Shown: positions 15,546 to 25,330 of the stretch, piece by piece
Position numbering within the stretch: the stretch's first letter is position 1
Layout: the number at the start of each line of letters is the position of its first letter
DNA from: Candidatus Jordarchaeales archaeon
Lineage (GTDB): Archaea > Asgardarchaeota > Jordiarchaeia > Jordiarchaeales > Freyrarchaeaceae
DNA: 64,000 bases
Reading direction: 5' to 3'
Assembly (NCBI GenBank): GCA_038889235.1
Contig: JAWAHN010000002.1
Span: 371,300-435,299, forward strand
Position numbers and translations under genes: made by a program
The notes under the pieces: model-generated
Told to the model about the DNA's origin: nothing
Database searches by the model: none
Seen by the model: only the letters and a program-made list of their open reading frames with translations

Positions 15546-17900
15546 TCACCTCCACTTCTTCAGGTTTGCTTTCTTAAGGAGGAGCGAGTTGAAAACCACG
15601 GTGACAGAGCTCAAAGACATTATCGCAGCTGCTAAAACTGGGGGCAAAAGAAGGGGATAAAGAACGCCGGCTGCAATCGGTATTGCCGCCACATTGTAGA
15701 TGAAAGCCCAGAAAAGGTTCTGTTTAACTTTGCTCACAGTCTTCCTACTCAACCTGACCGCTGCAACCACATCCCTCAAATCGCGTTTTACGAGTACTAT
15801 GTCACCTGTTTCGATAGCTATGTCTGTGCCCGAACCCACAGCTATCCCCAAATCCGCTTGGGCGAGGGCGGGTGCATCGTTCACACCGTCGCCGACCATA
15901 GCTACGACAAACCCTTCGTCTTGGAGCCGTTTCACCTCGCGCGCCTTATCCTCGGGTAGGACCTCACTAAGTACGTGTTCTATTCCCACCTGTCTAGCTA
16001 CAGCTAAAGCAGCCCTTCGGTTATCACCTGTGAGCATGGCGACCTTCAACCCCATGAATTTGAGCTCCCGTACCGCTTCAGCCGCATGCTCCAGCAGAGT
16101 GTCGGCCAACGCTATCAAACCTTTAACCTGCCCATCTTCTGCAACAAACAAAACTGTTTTTCCTTCGCTTTCAAGCTTCTCGGCTTCTCTTTCAAGCCAC
16201 TCGTTCAGTTCCACTCCTTCCAGCATTTTCCTGTTACCCACCACTACTGTTTTCCCATTAACTTTGGCCACTACTCCTCTTCCAGGGTAAGCCTTAAACT
16301 CCTTCGCTTCGGGGACGTTGACTCCCTCCCTCGCAGCCTTATCCACTATTGCTTTTGCCAGCGGGTGCTCAGACCCCCTTTCAGCTGCCGCCGCTATTTC
16401 GAGCACGTCCCCTACCACGTCAGTTACTTCCGGCTTCCCCTTTGTCAACGTTCCAGTCTTGTCGAATATTACAAAGTTCACCTTACATGCTTTTTCTAGG
16501 GCTTCACCGCTCTTTATCAGGATCCCGTTTTCAGCCCCCTTACCCATGCCCACGACTATGGCTGTAGGCGTGGCGAGACCTAGGGCGCATGGGCAGGAAA
16601 TTACAAGAACCGCTACCACGATCAGGAGGGCAAAATTCAGGGATTTCCCTCCTATGAACACCCAGTAGAGGAAAGATGAGAGAGCTGCAAGAAGCACCAG
16701 TGGGACGAAGACAGATGCCACCTTGTCCGCTATCCTTTGCACAGGAGCTTTCGAGCTTTGAGCCTCTTCCACTAGGTTTATGATGCGAGAGAGCATAGTG
16801 TCCCTGCCAACCCTGAGTGCCTCAACTATGAGCACACCGTCCAAGTTTATCGTCGAACCTATAACATGGTCGCCGGGCTTTTTCTCGGCAGGCATAGATT
16901 CCCCAGTTATCATTGACTCGTCAACTGACGAATATCCATCTCTGACAACGCCGTCAACGGGGATTTTTTCACCCGGCCTAACCACGAGAAGATCCCCAAC
17001 AGCAACCTCCTCCACTAGGACCTCTACCTCTGCTCCATCACGTAGAACAACAGCCTTTTCTGCTTGTAACTGCATTAGCTTTTTCACCGATTCTCCTGTT
17101 CTCCTCTTAGCTGCACCCTCTAACAGCTTTCCTAGCGACACAAAGACTATTATTAGGGCTGCAGTATCATAGTAAATGGGGCCGTGTGTCACAAACGTAG
17201 CTAGCACGCTGTGAAAGTACGCAACAGAGGTACCCATAGCTATCAACACATCCATGTTCGCGCTCCTATTTTTGAGCGAATAATAACTTCCCTTATAGTA
17301 ACGGTAGCCTCCAATGGACTGCACCAGGGTTGCAAGGAGAAAGAGGACTAGTGGGCTACTCAGCATTTCAGGTGGTTGAAAGGGGAGAAAATCCGTGCTG
17401 CCTATGACGAGAGGAATTGTGAGCGCGAAAATGAACGCGAAGGTAACTTTCTGCATCTTAAGAGCTTTAGCAGCCTCCTCCTCAGAGTACTCTTCAACCA
17501 CACTGTAACCCGCCTTTTTGACCGCACGCCTCAAATCCGACAGCTTTGCTGGATAAGTGTACACGACCGTGGCGCTCTCCGTTCCCAAGTTTACTTCGGC
17601 TGAGAGAACCCCTTCAACGCTAAGCAAGGCGCCCTCCACCGCTTTAACGCAGGCCGCGCAGTGCATTCCTCTGATCTTCAATCGAGCTTTCTCCTTTCTG
17701 ACGTCATAACCCGCTTTCCTGATTTGTGCAACTATATCTCTCAAGTTAACCTTCGACTCGTCATAAGTGACCGCTGCTCTCCCTTCAACAAAGCTAACCT
17801 CAACGCTGTGAACGCCGTCCATGCTTCGTAGAGCGTTTTCCACCGATAGGGCACAGGCCGCGCAATGCATGCCCTCTATGAAAATCTTCTCGTTTCTCAT
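15546..17900 (-). CDS. copA: Copper-type heavy-metal P1B-ATPase
   Basis: It exports Cu(I) or a similar ion at the cost of ATP. Two tandem N-terminal HMA domains each carry G-M-H-C-A-A-C. Then come six to eight membrane helices, the transmembrane C-P-C (S-C-P-C-A-L-G), phosphorylation site D-K-T-G-T-L-T, the T-G-E-S loop, nucleotide-domain S-E-H-P-L and [10 protein letters not shown]. The frame opens at a GTG (17909), but ATG 17900 with GTGAT just upstream is likelier (784 aa). It is followed by the YHS protein. TTTATTAGG near 17940-17950 may be the TATA box. Confidence 0.94.
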   Translation of the reverse strand: MRNEKIFIEGMHCAACALSVENALRSMDGVHSVEVSFVEGRAAVTYDESKVNLRDIVAQIRKAGYDVRKEKARLKIRGMHCAACVKAVEGALLSVEGVLSAEVNLGTESATVVYTYPAKLSDLRRAVKKAGYSVVEEYSEEEAAKALKMQKVTFAFIFALTIPLVIGSTDFLPFQPPEMLSSPLVLFLLATLVQSIGGYRYYKGSYYSLKNRSANMDVLIAMGTSVAYFHSVLATFVTHGPIYYDTAALIIVFVSLGKLLEGAAKRRTGESVKKLMQLQAEKAVVLRDGAEVEVLVEEVAVGDLLVVRPGEKIPVDGVVRDGYSSVDESMITGESMPAEKKPGDHVIGSTINLDGVLIVEALRVGRDTMLSRIINLVEEAQSSKAPVQRIADKVASVFVPLVLLAALSSFLYWVFIGGKSLNFALLIVVAVLVISCPCALGLATPTAIVVGMGKGAENGILIKSGEALEKACKVNFVIFDKTGTLTKGKPEVTDVVGDVLEIAAAAERGSEHPLAKAIVDKAAREGVNVPEAKEFKAYPGRGVVAKVNGKTVVVGNRKMLEGVELNEWLEREAEKLESEGKTVLFVAEDGQVKGLIALADTLLEHAAEAVRELKFMGLKVAMLTGDNRRAALAVARQVGIEHVLSEVLPEDKAREVKRLQDEGFVVAMVGDGVNDAPALAQADLGIAVGSGTDIAIETGDIVLVKRDLRDVVAAVRLSRKTVSKVKQNLFWAFIYNVAAIPIAAGVLYPLLLPPVLAAAIMSLSSVTVVFNSLLLKKANLKKWR

Positions 17901-18069
17901 CAAAATCACTGAAGAAAATTTTCACAATTCTTAGACAAGTCCTAATAAATTAATGTTTTCTCTAGGTTGTGACATGCAGCTGGCGACAGAGGATTAAAGC
18001 GGGCTAAACGCTTTAATAACAGGAGACTGGAGACGAATATTTAGGCGCTCGTTACATGAGAAGGGGAGG

Positions 18070-18957
18070 TTGAACTCCGGGACGGTGGTATTATTGTGGG
18101 AGGACGCGTTTGTAAATGTTAACAATGTGAAGCTTCACTGCGTCACTCAGGGGGAAGGAAGGCTGGTCGTCCTTCTCCACGGGTTCCCTGAGTTCTGGTA
18201 CTCCTGGAGGAGGCAAATACCTGTACTCGCAAAACACTTTAAGGTTGTGGCCCCCGACATGAGGGGGTACAATCTTAGCGATAAACCTAGCGGGGTTGAA
18301 AACTACAGAATAGACTTGCTCGTGAAAGACGTCGTGGGACTTATTGAACACTTTGGTGGAGGGAAGGCTTTCGTAGTTGGACACGACTGGGGTGGCGTCG
18401 TCGCTTGGACACTGGCTGCCACACGGCCGGACGTCGTCGAAAAACTGGTTGTAATGAACGCCCCCCACCCCTCGGTGTGGCAGAAGAAGGCAAAGACCAG
18501 CGTTAGACAATTGCAGAAAAGCTGGTACATATTTTTCTTCCAACTAGCAGAAGTCCCAGAAAGGTTCCTGAGTAAAAACAATTACTTGTTCCTAAGGGAA
18601 ACCTTGCGGAGAACTGCTGTCAACGCGAAAACCTTCACCGATGAGGACATAGAAGAGTACGTTAAAGCATGGTCGCAGCCGGGCGCCCTCACAGCCATGA
18701 TAAACTACTACAGGGCGAACATTAGACCGGAAGTTTTTATGGAGGACATTGAGTTGGAAATGCCCAAAATTAAGGCTCCAACTCTAGTACTTTGGGGAGA
18801 AGATGACTTCGCGCTGACCCGAGAAGTGAGCGAGGGAACAGAGGATTACATCGACGCACCATTTGCAATAAAATACCTTCCATGCGGACACTGGATCCAA
18901 AACGAGATGCCCGAGACAGTAAACAAACACCTACGCGAGTTCCTATTAAAAAGTTGA
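18070..18957 (+). CDS. Epoxide hydrolase / dehalogenase-like alpha/beta hydrolase
   Basis: The 295-aa protein has H-G-F-P-E-F-W-Y-S-W-R (oxyanion motif of epoxide hydrolases), nucleophile Asp in G-H-D-W-G-G, and the late His in G-H-W-I-Q. The cap region has W-Y-I-F-F-F-Q and N-Y-Y-R-A-N with tyrosines that could protonate an epoxide. The Asp nucleophile places it with epoxide hydrolases and haloacid/haloalkane dehalogenases, distinct from the serine hydrolase at 4880. TTG 18070 follows GGGGAGG closely; later GTG starts are possible. Confidence 0.85.
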   Translation: MNSGTVVLLWEDAFVNVNNVKLHCVTQGEGRLVVLLHGFPEFWYSWRRQIPVLAKHFKVVAPDMRGYNLSDKPSGVENYRIDLLVKDVVGLIEHFGGGKAFVVGHDWGGVVAWTLAATRPDVVEKLVVMNAPHPSVWQKKAKTSVRQLQKSWYIFFFQLAEVPERFLSKNNYLFLRETLRRTAVNAKTFTDEDIEEYVKAWSQPGALTAMINYYRANIRPEVFMEDIELEMPKIKAPTLVLWGEDDFALTREVSEGTEDYIDAPFAIKYLPCGHWIQNEMPETVNKHLREFLLKS

Positions 18958-19571
18958 TTCCCATAGGCACGAAAAACTGAAAGAACACCTCCAGTTTAGA
19001 AAACGCAACAAATAAAGTTCTCAGATGGGCTAAGTTTCTCCAGGTTCCTTAGCTGGGTAACCTCGCTCGCTACATTTTCAGCCCCGTCGCGCCCCCTAAT
19101 TTTTTAAGTCCAAGATTTCGCACGGCTCGACAAGCTGGCAAACGCGTCTAAAAGTCCATTATCTAAAACGACCCTCTAGGCACTCGTAAAGGAGGCTATT
19201 CTACTCCGTTTTCGGGCTTCGCCCTCCTGGAGCAGCTAGCTAGCCTTCTGTTCCCCGTGTTATCGCACACAGCAGCATTTAAAGCGCTCTCTAGGCCCCC
19301 CACTAGACAAACGGTTGGATAACTGGCATAGTCCTCCCGCACTTACTCCAGAAGTTCTTTAACCCTTAAAATATTCCAGCCCTTAAGGCTTAAACGCGCT
19401 CTTTACGGCTAGTGAGACCGAAAGCTTCCGCATTTTTAGTCGGCAAAATAGGCAGAAAGGGGGCCCGCACCGCCCGGTTGTTGAAAGGCTTCTCTGCAAC
19501 AACACAACCACCGCGAGACCGCCGTCTGCGCGTTTCCCGGGAAAAATTGCGAGTTACACCGCCAGTCGAAC
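18958..19571. other. Intergenic region without recognised gene
   Basis: This 614-bp stretch has a GC-rich centre and stop codons in most frames. A 61-codon arginine-rich frame on the minus strand overlaps the EamA stop (ATGA at 19572-19575) but has no protein-like composition. Small inverted repeats occur, for example GGGC-TTC-GCCC at about 19214-19224 and AGCTAGCTAGC near 19234. A minus-strand ATATTTTAAGG near 19365-19375 could be a promoter for an untranslated RNA. I do not recognise RNase P RNA or SRP RNA signatures. Confidence 0.4.
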
Positions 19572-20447
19572 TCATTCTCGAATGACGAGTATTATGACCC
19601 CAAGCACGGCTAGAGTGGTCCCTAAAATTGTTCTCAGCGAGAGGCGCTCTTTGCCTGACAGTACGCTTAAAGCAGCGGAGAAAATTGGGCTAAGTGATGC
19701 CAGTGCTGCCGCCTCTGCTGCGCCGATAAGCGCTATACTGGCGAAAAAAGCTAGTCCGCCAATAGCGAGGCCCACTAAGCCTGCCAATGTCAACATTACA
19801 ACTTGTCTCCTAGCCATTTTAGTCGCAGACCTATGTCCCCCTGTAACTAGGAGGAGCGCCCCGGTTAGTACTGCTAGTACAGGGAAGCGCACCATGTTCG
19901 CCACGTAGAAATCAATCCCCCTTAGGGCGAGCTCGACCATAACCACGCCAACCGCCCAGAGAACTGCTGTCACCATGGACAGCATTACCCCCTTCCTGAT
20001 GTCAACAACACCCTCCTTGCTGTCCTCTCTCGAGAGAATCCATATCGCGGCAACTATTAGTGCTACGGCCAGAAGTTTCACCGGGTCAACTGTCATCTTC
20101 ATAACTGCATCTATCGCGAACGTGAAAAGGGGGTATGTTGATGAGATTGCAACCCCTCTGCTGACCCCAGCGTACTTTATGGCTAGGATGTAAGCGGTGT
20201 CGCCGAGCCCTATGCCAATCATGCTCCCAGTTATGAGGTACGCTAAGTGGACAACGCTAACCTGCCAAAGCTTCCAAAGTTCTCCCGTCCCCCAGACAAG
20301 CAGGAAGAGCACGACCGAGACTGGTATAAGCCTTATGAAGTTTGCTAAAAAGGGGTTTATCTCGTTTTCATCCATCACGCTTTTGTAAAGTATAGCCGCT
20401 ACAGCCCAGCACAGTGCAGAGGTGAGTGCAGTGAGTTCACCAATCAA
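19572..20447 (-). CDS. EamA/DMT-family transporter
   Basis: The 291-aa protein has ten predicted membrane helices in two EamA repeats. The first begins L-T-A-L-T-S-A-L-C-W-A and the second, after a polar loop near residue 135 (S-R-E-D-S-K-E), V-M-L-S-M-V-T-A-V-L-W-A. The family moves amino acids, nucleotides or sugar phosphates; the substrate is unknown. The TTG start lies behind GAGGGGACGATC. It follows argF on the same strand with an 11-bp gap and is probably cotranscribed at the end of the long translation operon. Confidence 0.88.
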   Translation of the reverse strand: MIGELTALTSALCWAVAAILYKSVMDENEINPFLANFIRLIPVSVVLFLLVWGTGELWKLWQVSVVHLAYLITGSMIGIGLGDTAYILAIKYAGVSRGVAISSTYPLFTFAIDAVMKMTVDPVKLLAVALIVAAIWILSREDSKEGVVDIRKGVMLSMVTAVLWAVGVVMVELALRGIDFYVANMVRFPVLAVLTGALLLVTGGHRSATKMARRQVVMLTLAGLVGLAIGGLAFFASIALIGAAEAAALASLSPIFSAALSVLSGKERLSLRTILGTTLAVLGVIILVIRE

Positions 20448-20458
20448 GATCGTCCCCT

Positions 20459-21370
20459 CTAGCTGTAGAGGAAGCTAAGAAGCGCCTCTTGAGCGTAAAG
20501 CCTGTTTTCCGCCTGGTCCCAGACGGCAGAGCGCTCCCCTTCCAAGACGTCCTCAGTGATCTCTTCCCCCCTATGTGCCGGGAGACAGTGCATTACTATG
20601 GCGTTTGGCTTAGCTAGTCTTAACAACTTACCGTTCACCTGGAATCTCGGCAGGAAGACCGATAACCTCTCCTCCGCTTCTCCTTCATCCCCCATGCTGA
20701 CAAAGACGTCAGTGTAAACCACGTCCGCCCCCTCAACAGCCTTCTCTGGGGAGTTAAGTATCCGAATTTCCGTTTCTGGTTGAGCCATTGACACAGCTTT
20801 TTCAACTATCTCTCTCTTGGGCTCATACCCCTTGGGGGTTGCCACTCTTATATTCACTCCAAGCATGCTGCATGCCAGGAGAAGGGAGTGGCAGACGTTG
20901 TTTCCATCCCCCACGAACGCCAATGTGACGCCCCTCAGTCTTCCGAGCTTTTCCTTCACGGTAAGCATGTCCGCTAGAGCTTGGCAAGGATGTTCCAAGT
21001 CGCTTAGGGCATTTACCACAGGCACCCCAGAGTACTCCGCTAACACTTCCAGATCCCTGTGACTGTAAACTCTTGCTATAATTCCGTCTACATATCTTCC
21101 GAGCACCCTTGCAGTATCCTTCAACGGCTCTCCCCTAACTAGCTGCAGCTCATCCCCTCGGAGAAATATGAAATCCCCTCCAAGGCGTCTAACGGCAACC
21201 TCAAACGAGACCCTCGTTCTAGTTGACGGCTTAAGGAATATTGCGGCGACTATCTTTCCACTGAGCACTTTCGGCGGCGGCACTCCTCCCTTTATCCTTT
21301 CAGCGGTTAGTAGGAGCTTTTCCAGTTCTTCACGTGTAACATCTGCTACTGAAAGGAAGTGTCTGACCAT
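20459..21370 (-). CDS. argF: Ornithine carbamoyltransferase
   Basis: It joins ornithine and carbamoyl phosphate to citrulline in arginine synthesis. It has the carbamoyl-phosphate loop F-L-K-P-S-T-R-T-R, H-P-C-Q-A-L-A-D for phosphate and ornithine, and the ornithine-type H-C-L-P-A-H-R-G-E-E-I. The last motif separates it from aspartate carbamoyltransferase. The frame extends to 21409 inside ftsY, but the ATG at 21370 follows AGGAAGAGAGG and gives the usual 303 aa. Its place behind ftsY suggests the tail of the ribosomal operon. Confidence 0.94.
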   Translation of the reverse strand: MVRHFLSVADVTREELEKLLLTAERIKGGVPPPKVLSGKIVAAIFLKPSTRTRVSFEVAVRRLGGDFIFLRGDELQLVRGEPLKDTARVLGRYVDGIIARVYSHRDLEVLAEYSGVPVVNALSDLEHPCQALADMLTVKEKLGRLRGVTLAFVGDGNNVCHSLLLACSMLGVNIRVATPKGYEPKREIVEKAVSMAQPETEIRILNSPEKAVEGADVVYTDVFVSMGDEGEAEERLSVFLPRFQVNGKLLRLAKPNAIVMHCLPAHRGEEITEDVLEGERSAVWDQAENRLYAQEALLSFLYS

Positions 21371-21384
21371 TCCTCTCTTCCTGT

Positions 21385-22287
21385 CTAAACTATTCTCTCC
21401 ACAAACCACTCGGCGTCAAATTTTTCCAAGTCATCGTAACCCTGCCCTACCCCAACGAACATTATAGGCTTCCTCGTGGCGTAGGTTATTGATAGTGCAG
21501 CACCCCCCTTGGCATCCGCGTCAACCTTCGTTAGGATTATGGCGTCTATGCCAACCGCCTCATTGAACTTTTCAGCCTGCTCGACTGCGTCGTTTCCCGT
21601 CAGGGCGTCTCCGACGAACACTTTAAGATCGGGGTTCACAACTCTTACTATCTTCTTCATCTCGTCAAGCAGGTTTTTGTCGGTCTGCATTCTGCCCGCG
21701 GTGTCCACTAGCACCACGTTCACGTGCTTAGCCCTTGCGTGTTCGACAGCGTCCCAGGCTACCGCCGCGGCATCGGAGCGGTAGGATTGCTTTATGCACT
21801 TTACACCCAGGTTTTTAGCATGTTTTTCAAGCTGCTCTATGCTTCCAGCCCTAAAAGTGTCTGCTGCCGCGAGAACGCACGAGAAACCATTCTTCTGAAG
21901 GAAGTGAGCCACTTTTGCGACCGATAATGTTTTCCCCGTCCCGTTAACTCCCAAAAAAACCATGGTGAACGGCTCGCCGGTCCTCTTTTTCTCTTCTACC
22001 ATCTTAACAAGGTCTATTTCCCCGCCACTCCTCAGAACCTCTAGTACCGCCTCCCTGAGGGAATCTCTAACTAAGCTTTTCACGTCAGTGAATCTTTTGA
22101 CTTTGCTGCCGATTAACTTCTCCTTTAAGCTCTGGGCAATTTTCTCTGCGACTTTGAGCGAGACGTCGTTTTGCACCAAGACTAATTGGAGCTCCCAGAG
22201 TATGCTGTCAAGCTCACTCTCGCTAAGTTCTTTGACGGTGATCTTTTCAATTACCCTTCCAATACCTTCCCTAACTTTCTCAAACAA
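21385..22287 (-). CDS. ftsY: Signal recognition particle receptor FtsY
   Basis: This SRP GTPase docks the ribosome-SRP complex at the membrane. The N domain is helical (residues 1 to about 85). The G domain has G-V-N-G-T-G-K-T, D-T-F-R-A-G, D-T-A-G-R and T-K-V-D-A-D-A-K-G-G. Length is 300 aa, without the long acidic A domain of bacterial FtsY, as usual in archaea. It sits behind pfdA in the conserved archaeal operon of ribosomal protein and chaperone genes. Confidence 0.95.
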   Translation of the reverse strand: MFEKVREGIGRVIEKITVKELSESELDSILWELQLVLVQNDVSLKVAEKIAQSLKEKLIGSKVKRFTDVKSLVRDSLREAVLEVLRSGGEIDLVKMVEEKKRTGEPFTMVFLGVNGTGKTLSVAKVAHFLQKNGFSCVLAAADTFRAGSIEQLEKHAKNLGVKCIKQSYRSDAAAVAWDAVEHARAKHVNVVLVDTAGRMQTDKNLLDEMKKIVRVVNPDLKVFVGDALTGNDAVEQAEKFNEAVGIDAIILTKVDADAKGGAALSITYATRKPIMFVGVGQGYDDLEKFDAEWFVERIV

Positions 22288-22322
22288 AGGGGGCCCCTCT
22301 CTCCCCTACTTATTCCTCCGGG

Positions 22323-22760
22323 CTAATCGAGTCCCTTTTCCTTGCTTATCTTCGCCGCCAGCTCCTGCAACTGCCTGTTTAGCTCCCTAGCCCGCCTAAC
22401 CGTGGCGTCAAGCTGCTGGGCTGTGTTCTGCAACTCCCTTTCCAGCTCCCCCTGCCTCTCGCTAAGCTTGGCTTTGACGTCGTCTATGTTCTTTTCTACA
22501 ACAATCCCAGCACCTATTTGGAATATTACTTTCTCTCTCTCCGCCACTTTAACCTTTAAGAAAGTCCCGGCTCCTAACGAGACCAGGACCTCGTGATCTG
22601 GACCCATATTTTTAACTTCGTCAAGTGCATAGGTTGCTCTTCGAGCCTCCTCCAGCATTTGATTCAAAAGCACTAACCTGTCTTCAAGCATCTGGGCTTG
22701 TTGCTCGTAAATGTTAAGCTGGCTTAAAATCTCCCTAAACTTCTGTTCGTCCTCCGACAT
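22323..22760 (-). CDS. pfdA: Prefoldin alpha subunit
   Basis: The 145-aa protein has two long coiled-coil helices flanking a beta hairpin region (V-S-L-G-A-G-T-F-L-K-V, then V-I-F-Q-I-G-A-G-I-V-V-E). This is the plan of the alpha-class prefoldin subunit that, with the beta subunit, forms the jellyfish-shaped hexamer handing unfolded proteins to the thermosome. It lies between rplX (3-bp gap) and ftsY, the conserved archaeal order. Confidence 0.93.
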   Translation of the reverse strand: MSEDEQKFREILSQLNIYEQQAQMLEDRLVLLNQMLEEARRATYALDEVKNMGPDHEVLVSLGAGTFLKVKVAEREKVIFQIGAGIVVEKNIDDVKAKLSERQGELERELQNTAQQLDATVRRARELNRQLQELAAKISKEKGLD

Positions 22761-22763
22761 CTT

Positions 22764-23018
22764 TCACATCTCCACTCCGGAAAGAATTCTAACTATCGGG
22801 CTTTCAGCTTCCTCGGGCTTGATAACCTCTACCTTTTCAATCACTATGTTTCGTCTTTTAACCCTATGCCGGCTCCCTATATTCGAGTAAATAAGCTCTA
22901 GTGCATGGTCCTTCTTCAAAGCTCGTATTTCATCGACAAAAAAGTACTTATTCTTCTTAACTTTCTTCTTGACGTAGTAACCCTCAATTCTGAAGACTTT
23001 AACTTCATTGTCCTGCAT
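22764..23018 (-). CDS. rplX: Ribosomal protein LX (L18a/eL20 family)
   Basis: The 84-aa large-subunit protein begins with a strand K-V-F-R-I-E-G-Y-Y, followed by a basic stretch V-K-K-K-V-K-K-N-K-Y and the typical V-D-E-I-R-A-L-K-K-D-H-A-L-E-L-I-Y-S-N-I-G-S block, ending R-R-N-I-V-I-E-K-V-E. Length and content match the short archaeal LX form. It lies between tif6 and pfdA. Confidence 0.9.
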   Translation of the reverse strand: MQDNEVKVFRIEGYYVKKKVKKNKYFFVDEIRALKKDHALELIYSNIGSRHRVKRRNIVIEKVEVIKPEEAESPIVRILSGVEM

Positions 23019-23035
23019 CGGGAAGACACCCCCTT

Positions 23036-23704
23036 TTAACTGATGTTGAGAACGTTCATTATGTTTTGAATTTCGGGCCCGGTTGTGTCTTCGCCGACGA
23101 GTGCTCCCACAGAGTTAGCCACTAAACCGACTTTGACGTACGGCACACCACAGTTAACTGTGCCTACATCTACGGGGATGCCAAAAAGTTTTTCGAGCTC
23201 CCTCAGCTCGCTGGAGGTTGACTGAGGGTGAACTATCACTCCTTTGCTGGTAGCAACACCTGACGAACCAACTATTGTCATATTAGCTATGGTACCCTTT
23301 CGAACTGTAACGTTCAAAGTTTCCTCTATAACGGATATTGCTTCATCTCCGAGCTCGGGGCTGGCCAGGCACGCCTTCTCGTTAGTTAGGACAACGTTTC
23401 CTATGGCAGTTATCTTGCCCGGTACTCTGGAGACATTGATTCCTAGGGACTTCTTGAGGGCGTCGATCTCCTCCTCTAAGGCATAGTATGGGACTAGTAG
23501 CCCGTTTGGGTTCCCGGCTGACAGTACACCTACCAGCCTGCTTTCACCTATCAAGCTCTTAACAGCTTCGACTTCAAGGTTCTCCTTTATCGCCCGGATC
23601 ACCTTGCCGGGAGTATCGGGTGGGACTATAGCATAGCTCTCTGTCGCCAGTATGAACACGCCTATACTAGACGTCCCCTTGAACTTTATGCGTGCGATGC
23701 CCAA
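23036..23704 (-). CDS. tif6: Translation initiation factor aIF6
   Basis: The 222-aa protein is of the IF6 pentein fold, with repeated beta-beta-alpha units. Recognisable family blocks are G-V-L-S-A-G-N-P-N-G-L-L-V, T-A-I-G-N-V-V-L-T-N-E-K-A, V-H-P-Q-S-T-S-S-E and V-N-C-G-V-P-Y-V-K-V-G-L. It binds the large subunit at the L14/L24e region and blocks subunit joining. It is positioned between rpl31e and rplX. Confidence 0.95.
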   Translation of the reverse strand: MGIARIKFKGTSSIGVFILATESYAIVPPDTPGKVIRAIKENLEVEAVKSLIGESRLVGVLSAGNPNGLLVPYYALEEEIDALKKSLGINVSRVPGKITAIGNVVLTNEKACLASPELGDEAISVIEETLNVTVRKGTIANMTIVGSSGVATSKGVIVHPQSTSSELRELEKLFGIPVDVGTVNCGVPYVKVGLVANSVGALVGEDTTGPEIQNIMNVLNIS

Positions 23705-23724
23705 CCTTCAGCCCTTCCCTTTAG

Positions 23725-24078
23725 TTAAGAAGCAAGATCCACTCTTACCACGCCTTCGCTGTCCTTGACCGCTTTCACCTTGATCCTTCTCGGAGGCTTC
23801 TGGTCCCCTCTGCTCCAGATTTTCTCATTCAATCTCTGGGATATGAGAACTCTCTGTGCTTTCATATGTCTCGAAATGAACTCCCTTATTATCTTAATCG
23901 CCTTCTTCGTCCTCTTATTGCGTGGCACATAGTACGCCTTTCTCAAAGGAATAATGTAAAACCTAGTTTCCCCTTCCTCTGGGAGAGCTTCCTCTAGGGC
24001 GGCCTCCTCCCTTGAGGCTACTTCCTCCTCTTTAACCTCTTTCAACTCAACTTTTTCCTCAAAGTTTTCGCCCATCAT
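23725..24078 (-). CDS. rpl31e: Ribosomal protein L31e
   Basis: Residues of about 40-117 are the L31e domain (Y-I-I-P-L-R-K-A, then R-T-K-K-A-I-K-I-I-R-E-F and N-E-K-I-W-S-R-G). In front of it lies an acidic N-terminal extension of about 38 residues rich in Glu, longer than in most archaeal homologues (usually about 85-90 aa in total). A later start is not obvious, so the extension seems real. It lies between rpl39e and tif6. Confidence 0.92.
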   Translation of the reverse strand: MMGENFEEKVELKEVKEEEVASREEAALEEALPEEGETRFYIIPLRKAYYVPRNKRTKKAIKIIREFISRHMKAQRVLISQRLNEKIWSRGDQKPPRRIKVKAVKDSEGVVRVDLAS

Positions 24079-24089
24079 CGACCACCCAC

Positions 24090-24245
24090 TTACAGTTGTA
24101 ACCTGCTTCTTCTCCAGTGTCTTCTCTTAAAGTTCACTCTTACACGACCAGCAGTTCTAATTACGACCCAAGCAGGAATATTCGAGTTCTGCTTACCTGC
24201 ACGTGCAAGCCTCAACTTTTTCGCTAAAGGTTTAACCCGGGCCAT
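24090..24245 (-). CDS. rpl39e: Ribosomal protein L39e
   Basis: The 51-aa basic protein reads from ATG 24245 to TAA 24090. It begins M-A-R-V-K-P-L-A-K-K-L-R-L and contains the family core Q-N-S-N-I-P-A-W-V and the late R-R-H-W-R-R-S-R-L. It lines the nascent peptide exit tunnel of the large subunit. The gap to PDCD5 is 6 bp. Its small size makes it easy to miss. Confidence 0.95.
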   Translation of the reverse strand: MARVKPLAKKLRLARAGKQNSNIPAWVVIRTAGRVRVNFKRRHWRRSRLQL

Positions 24246-24251
24246 TATGGG

Positions 24252-24587
24252 TCACCTAAACTTAACCTTTGTTTCGCGCTTCGCGCCCTGAAGCTGTAAG
24301 AGTATCTTCTTAAGCATTTCGTCAGTTATTGGTAGTTTAATTCTTCCACTTTGAGCGAGCTGTATTAGTTGAACTTCAAGCTGCTCAGCAAAGGATGGTT
24401 TAACCATTTTCAAGTTTGCAAGCCGCTCCCTAGCTTCCGGAGTCAAGATCTGTCTAAGAGCAGCCTGCTTCTGAGCCTCCATCTCCCTCTTTAGCTCCTC
24501 CTGTCTCTGAGCCTCAGCGATTTGTCTCTGAAGCTCAAGCATTCTCCTACGCCTTATCTCCTCGAGCTCCTCGTCGGACATTTCCAA
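24252..24587 (-). CDS. PDCD5/TFAR19 family DNA-binding protein
   Basis: The 111-aa protein opens with a long Arg/Glu/Gln-rich helix and continues with the three-helix core [27 protein letters not shown] and the C-terminal K-I-L-L-Q-L-Q. These define the PDCD5 family found in archaea and eukaryotes. Its archaeal role is unresolved (DNA binding; in eukaryotes linked to tubulin folding and apoptosis). It sits in its conserved place between rps19e and rpl39e. Confidence 0.93.
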   Translation of the reverse strand: MEMSDEELEEIRRRRMLELQRQIAEAQRQEELKREMEAQKQAALRQILTPEARERLANLKMVKPSFAEQLEVQLIQLAQSGRIKLPITDEMLKKILLQLQGAKRETKVKFR

Positions 24588-24642
24588 TCACCCCGGACAA
24601 GCAAGGGAGTTTAAGGCTATGATGCAAACCTGGCCTAGTCCT

Positions 24643-25101
24643 CTACAAGTAATTCTTAAGTTCAGGTATTTCTTTCTTGAGCCTTAAACTTATTTTGTGA
24701 GCTATTCTATCGAGTAGGGAGCGCCCCTTGGCTGTTATGCACCTGCCCTCCTTTTCGACTTTCTCTACCAAACCGGCTGCCTCGAGCTGTTGGAGGGCTT
24801 TCCGTATTATGGCGCCGCTCCCCTTAGCAAAGCGCTCCGGCTTGACACCTCTCCTCTTCCTTCCACCGTAAGCAGTCCTCAGACGCGAAACCCCCACGGG
24901 GCCGTATATGTAGAGTTTCCTAAGTATAGACGCGCACCTCACATACCACCAGTCGTCCTGCACCGGCTGCCGCTCTTTATGCACCCCCGTCTTCCAGAAG
25001 CGCGACCCCGGGGGAGGAGAGATTTCCGGGTACTCCTTCTTGAGGACTTCCGCAACCTCTTTTATCAAATCCCATGCTGGAACGTCGAAAATCGTCACCA
25101 A
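24643..25101 (-). CDS. rps19e: Ribosomal protein S19e
   Basis: The 152-aa small-subunit protein has the S19e winged-helix body with [37 protein letters not shown] and [13 protein letters not shown]. It leads the long minus-strand operon that runs through PDCD5, L39e, L31e, aIF6, LX, prefoldin, FtsY and argF. Confidence 0.95.
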   Translation of the reverse strand: MVTIFDVPAWDLIKEVAEVLKKEYPEISPPPGSRFWKTGVHKERQPVQDDWWYVRCASILRKLYIYGPVGVSRLRTAYGGRKRRGVKPERFAKGSGAIIRKALQQLEAAGLVEKVEKEGRCITAKGRSLLDRIAHKISLRLKKEIPELKNYL

Positions 25102-25330
25102 GCAGCTTCGTCCTCCTTAAACCCTTGCTATGAAACATCTCTACGATTAATATAAAGCTTACCGGGCTTCAGCGAAACGATTTCATTGTTAACGAATTCT
25201 AGAAGTAAATTTTAATTTTTCCACCATTGTGCTCTTAACAATGCAGTTTTTAATGCTTCACACTCAAGGCGCTCCTTGCAGCTCCGCTTAACTTAGCTGA
25301 AGTATTCTTTCAACAACCCCCCATCTCTTG

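Noticed and set aside
18958..19571. RNase P RNA or SRP RNA in the GC-rich spacer
   Set aside because: The conserved GAGGAAAGTC block of RNase P RNA and the SRP helix 8 motif are not found on either strand.
19390..19575. 61-codon arginine-rich frame overlapping the EamA stop
   Set aside because: ATGA overlap is suggestive, but composition is not protein-like and no domain or ribosome site supports it.
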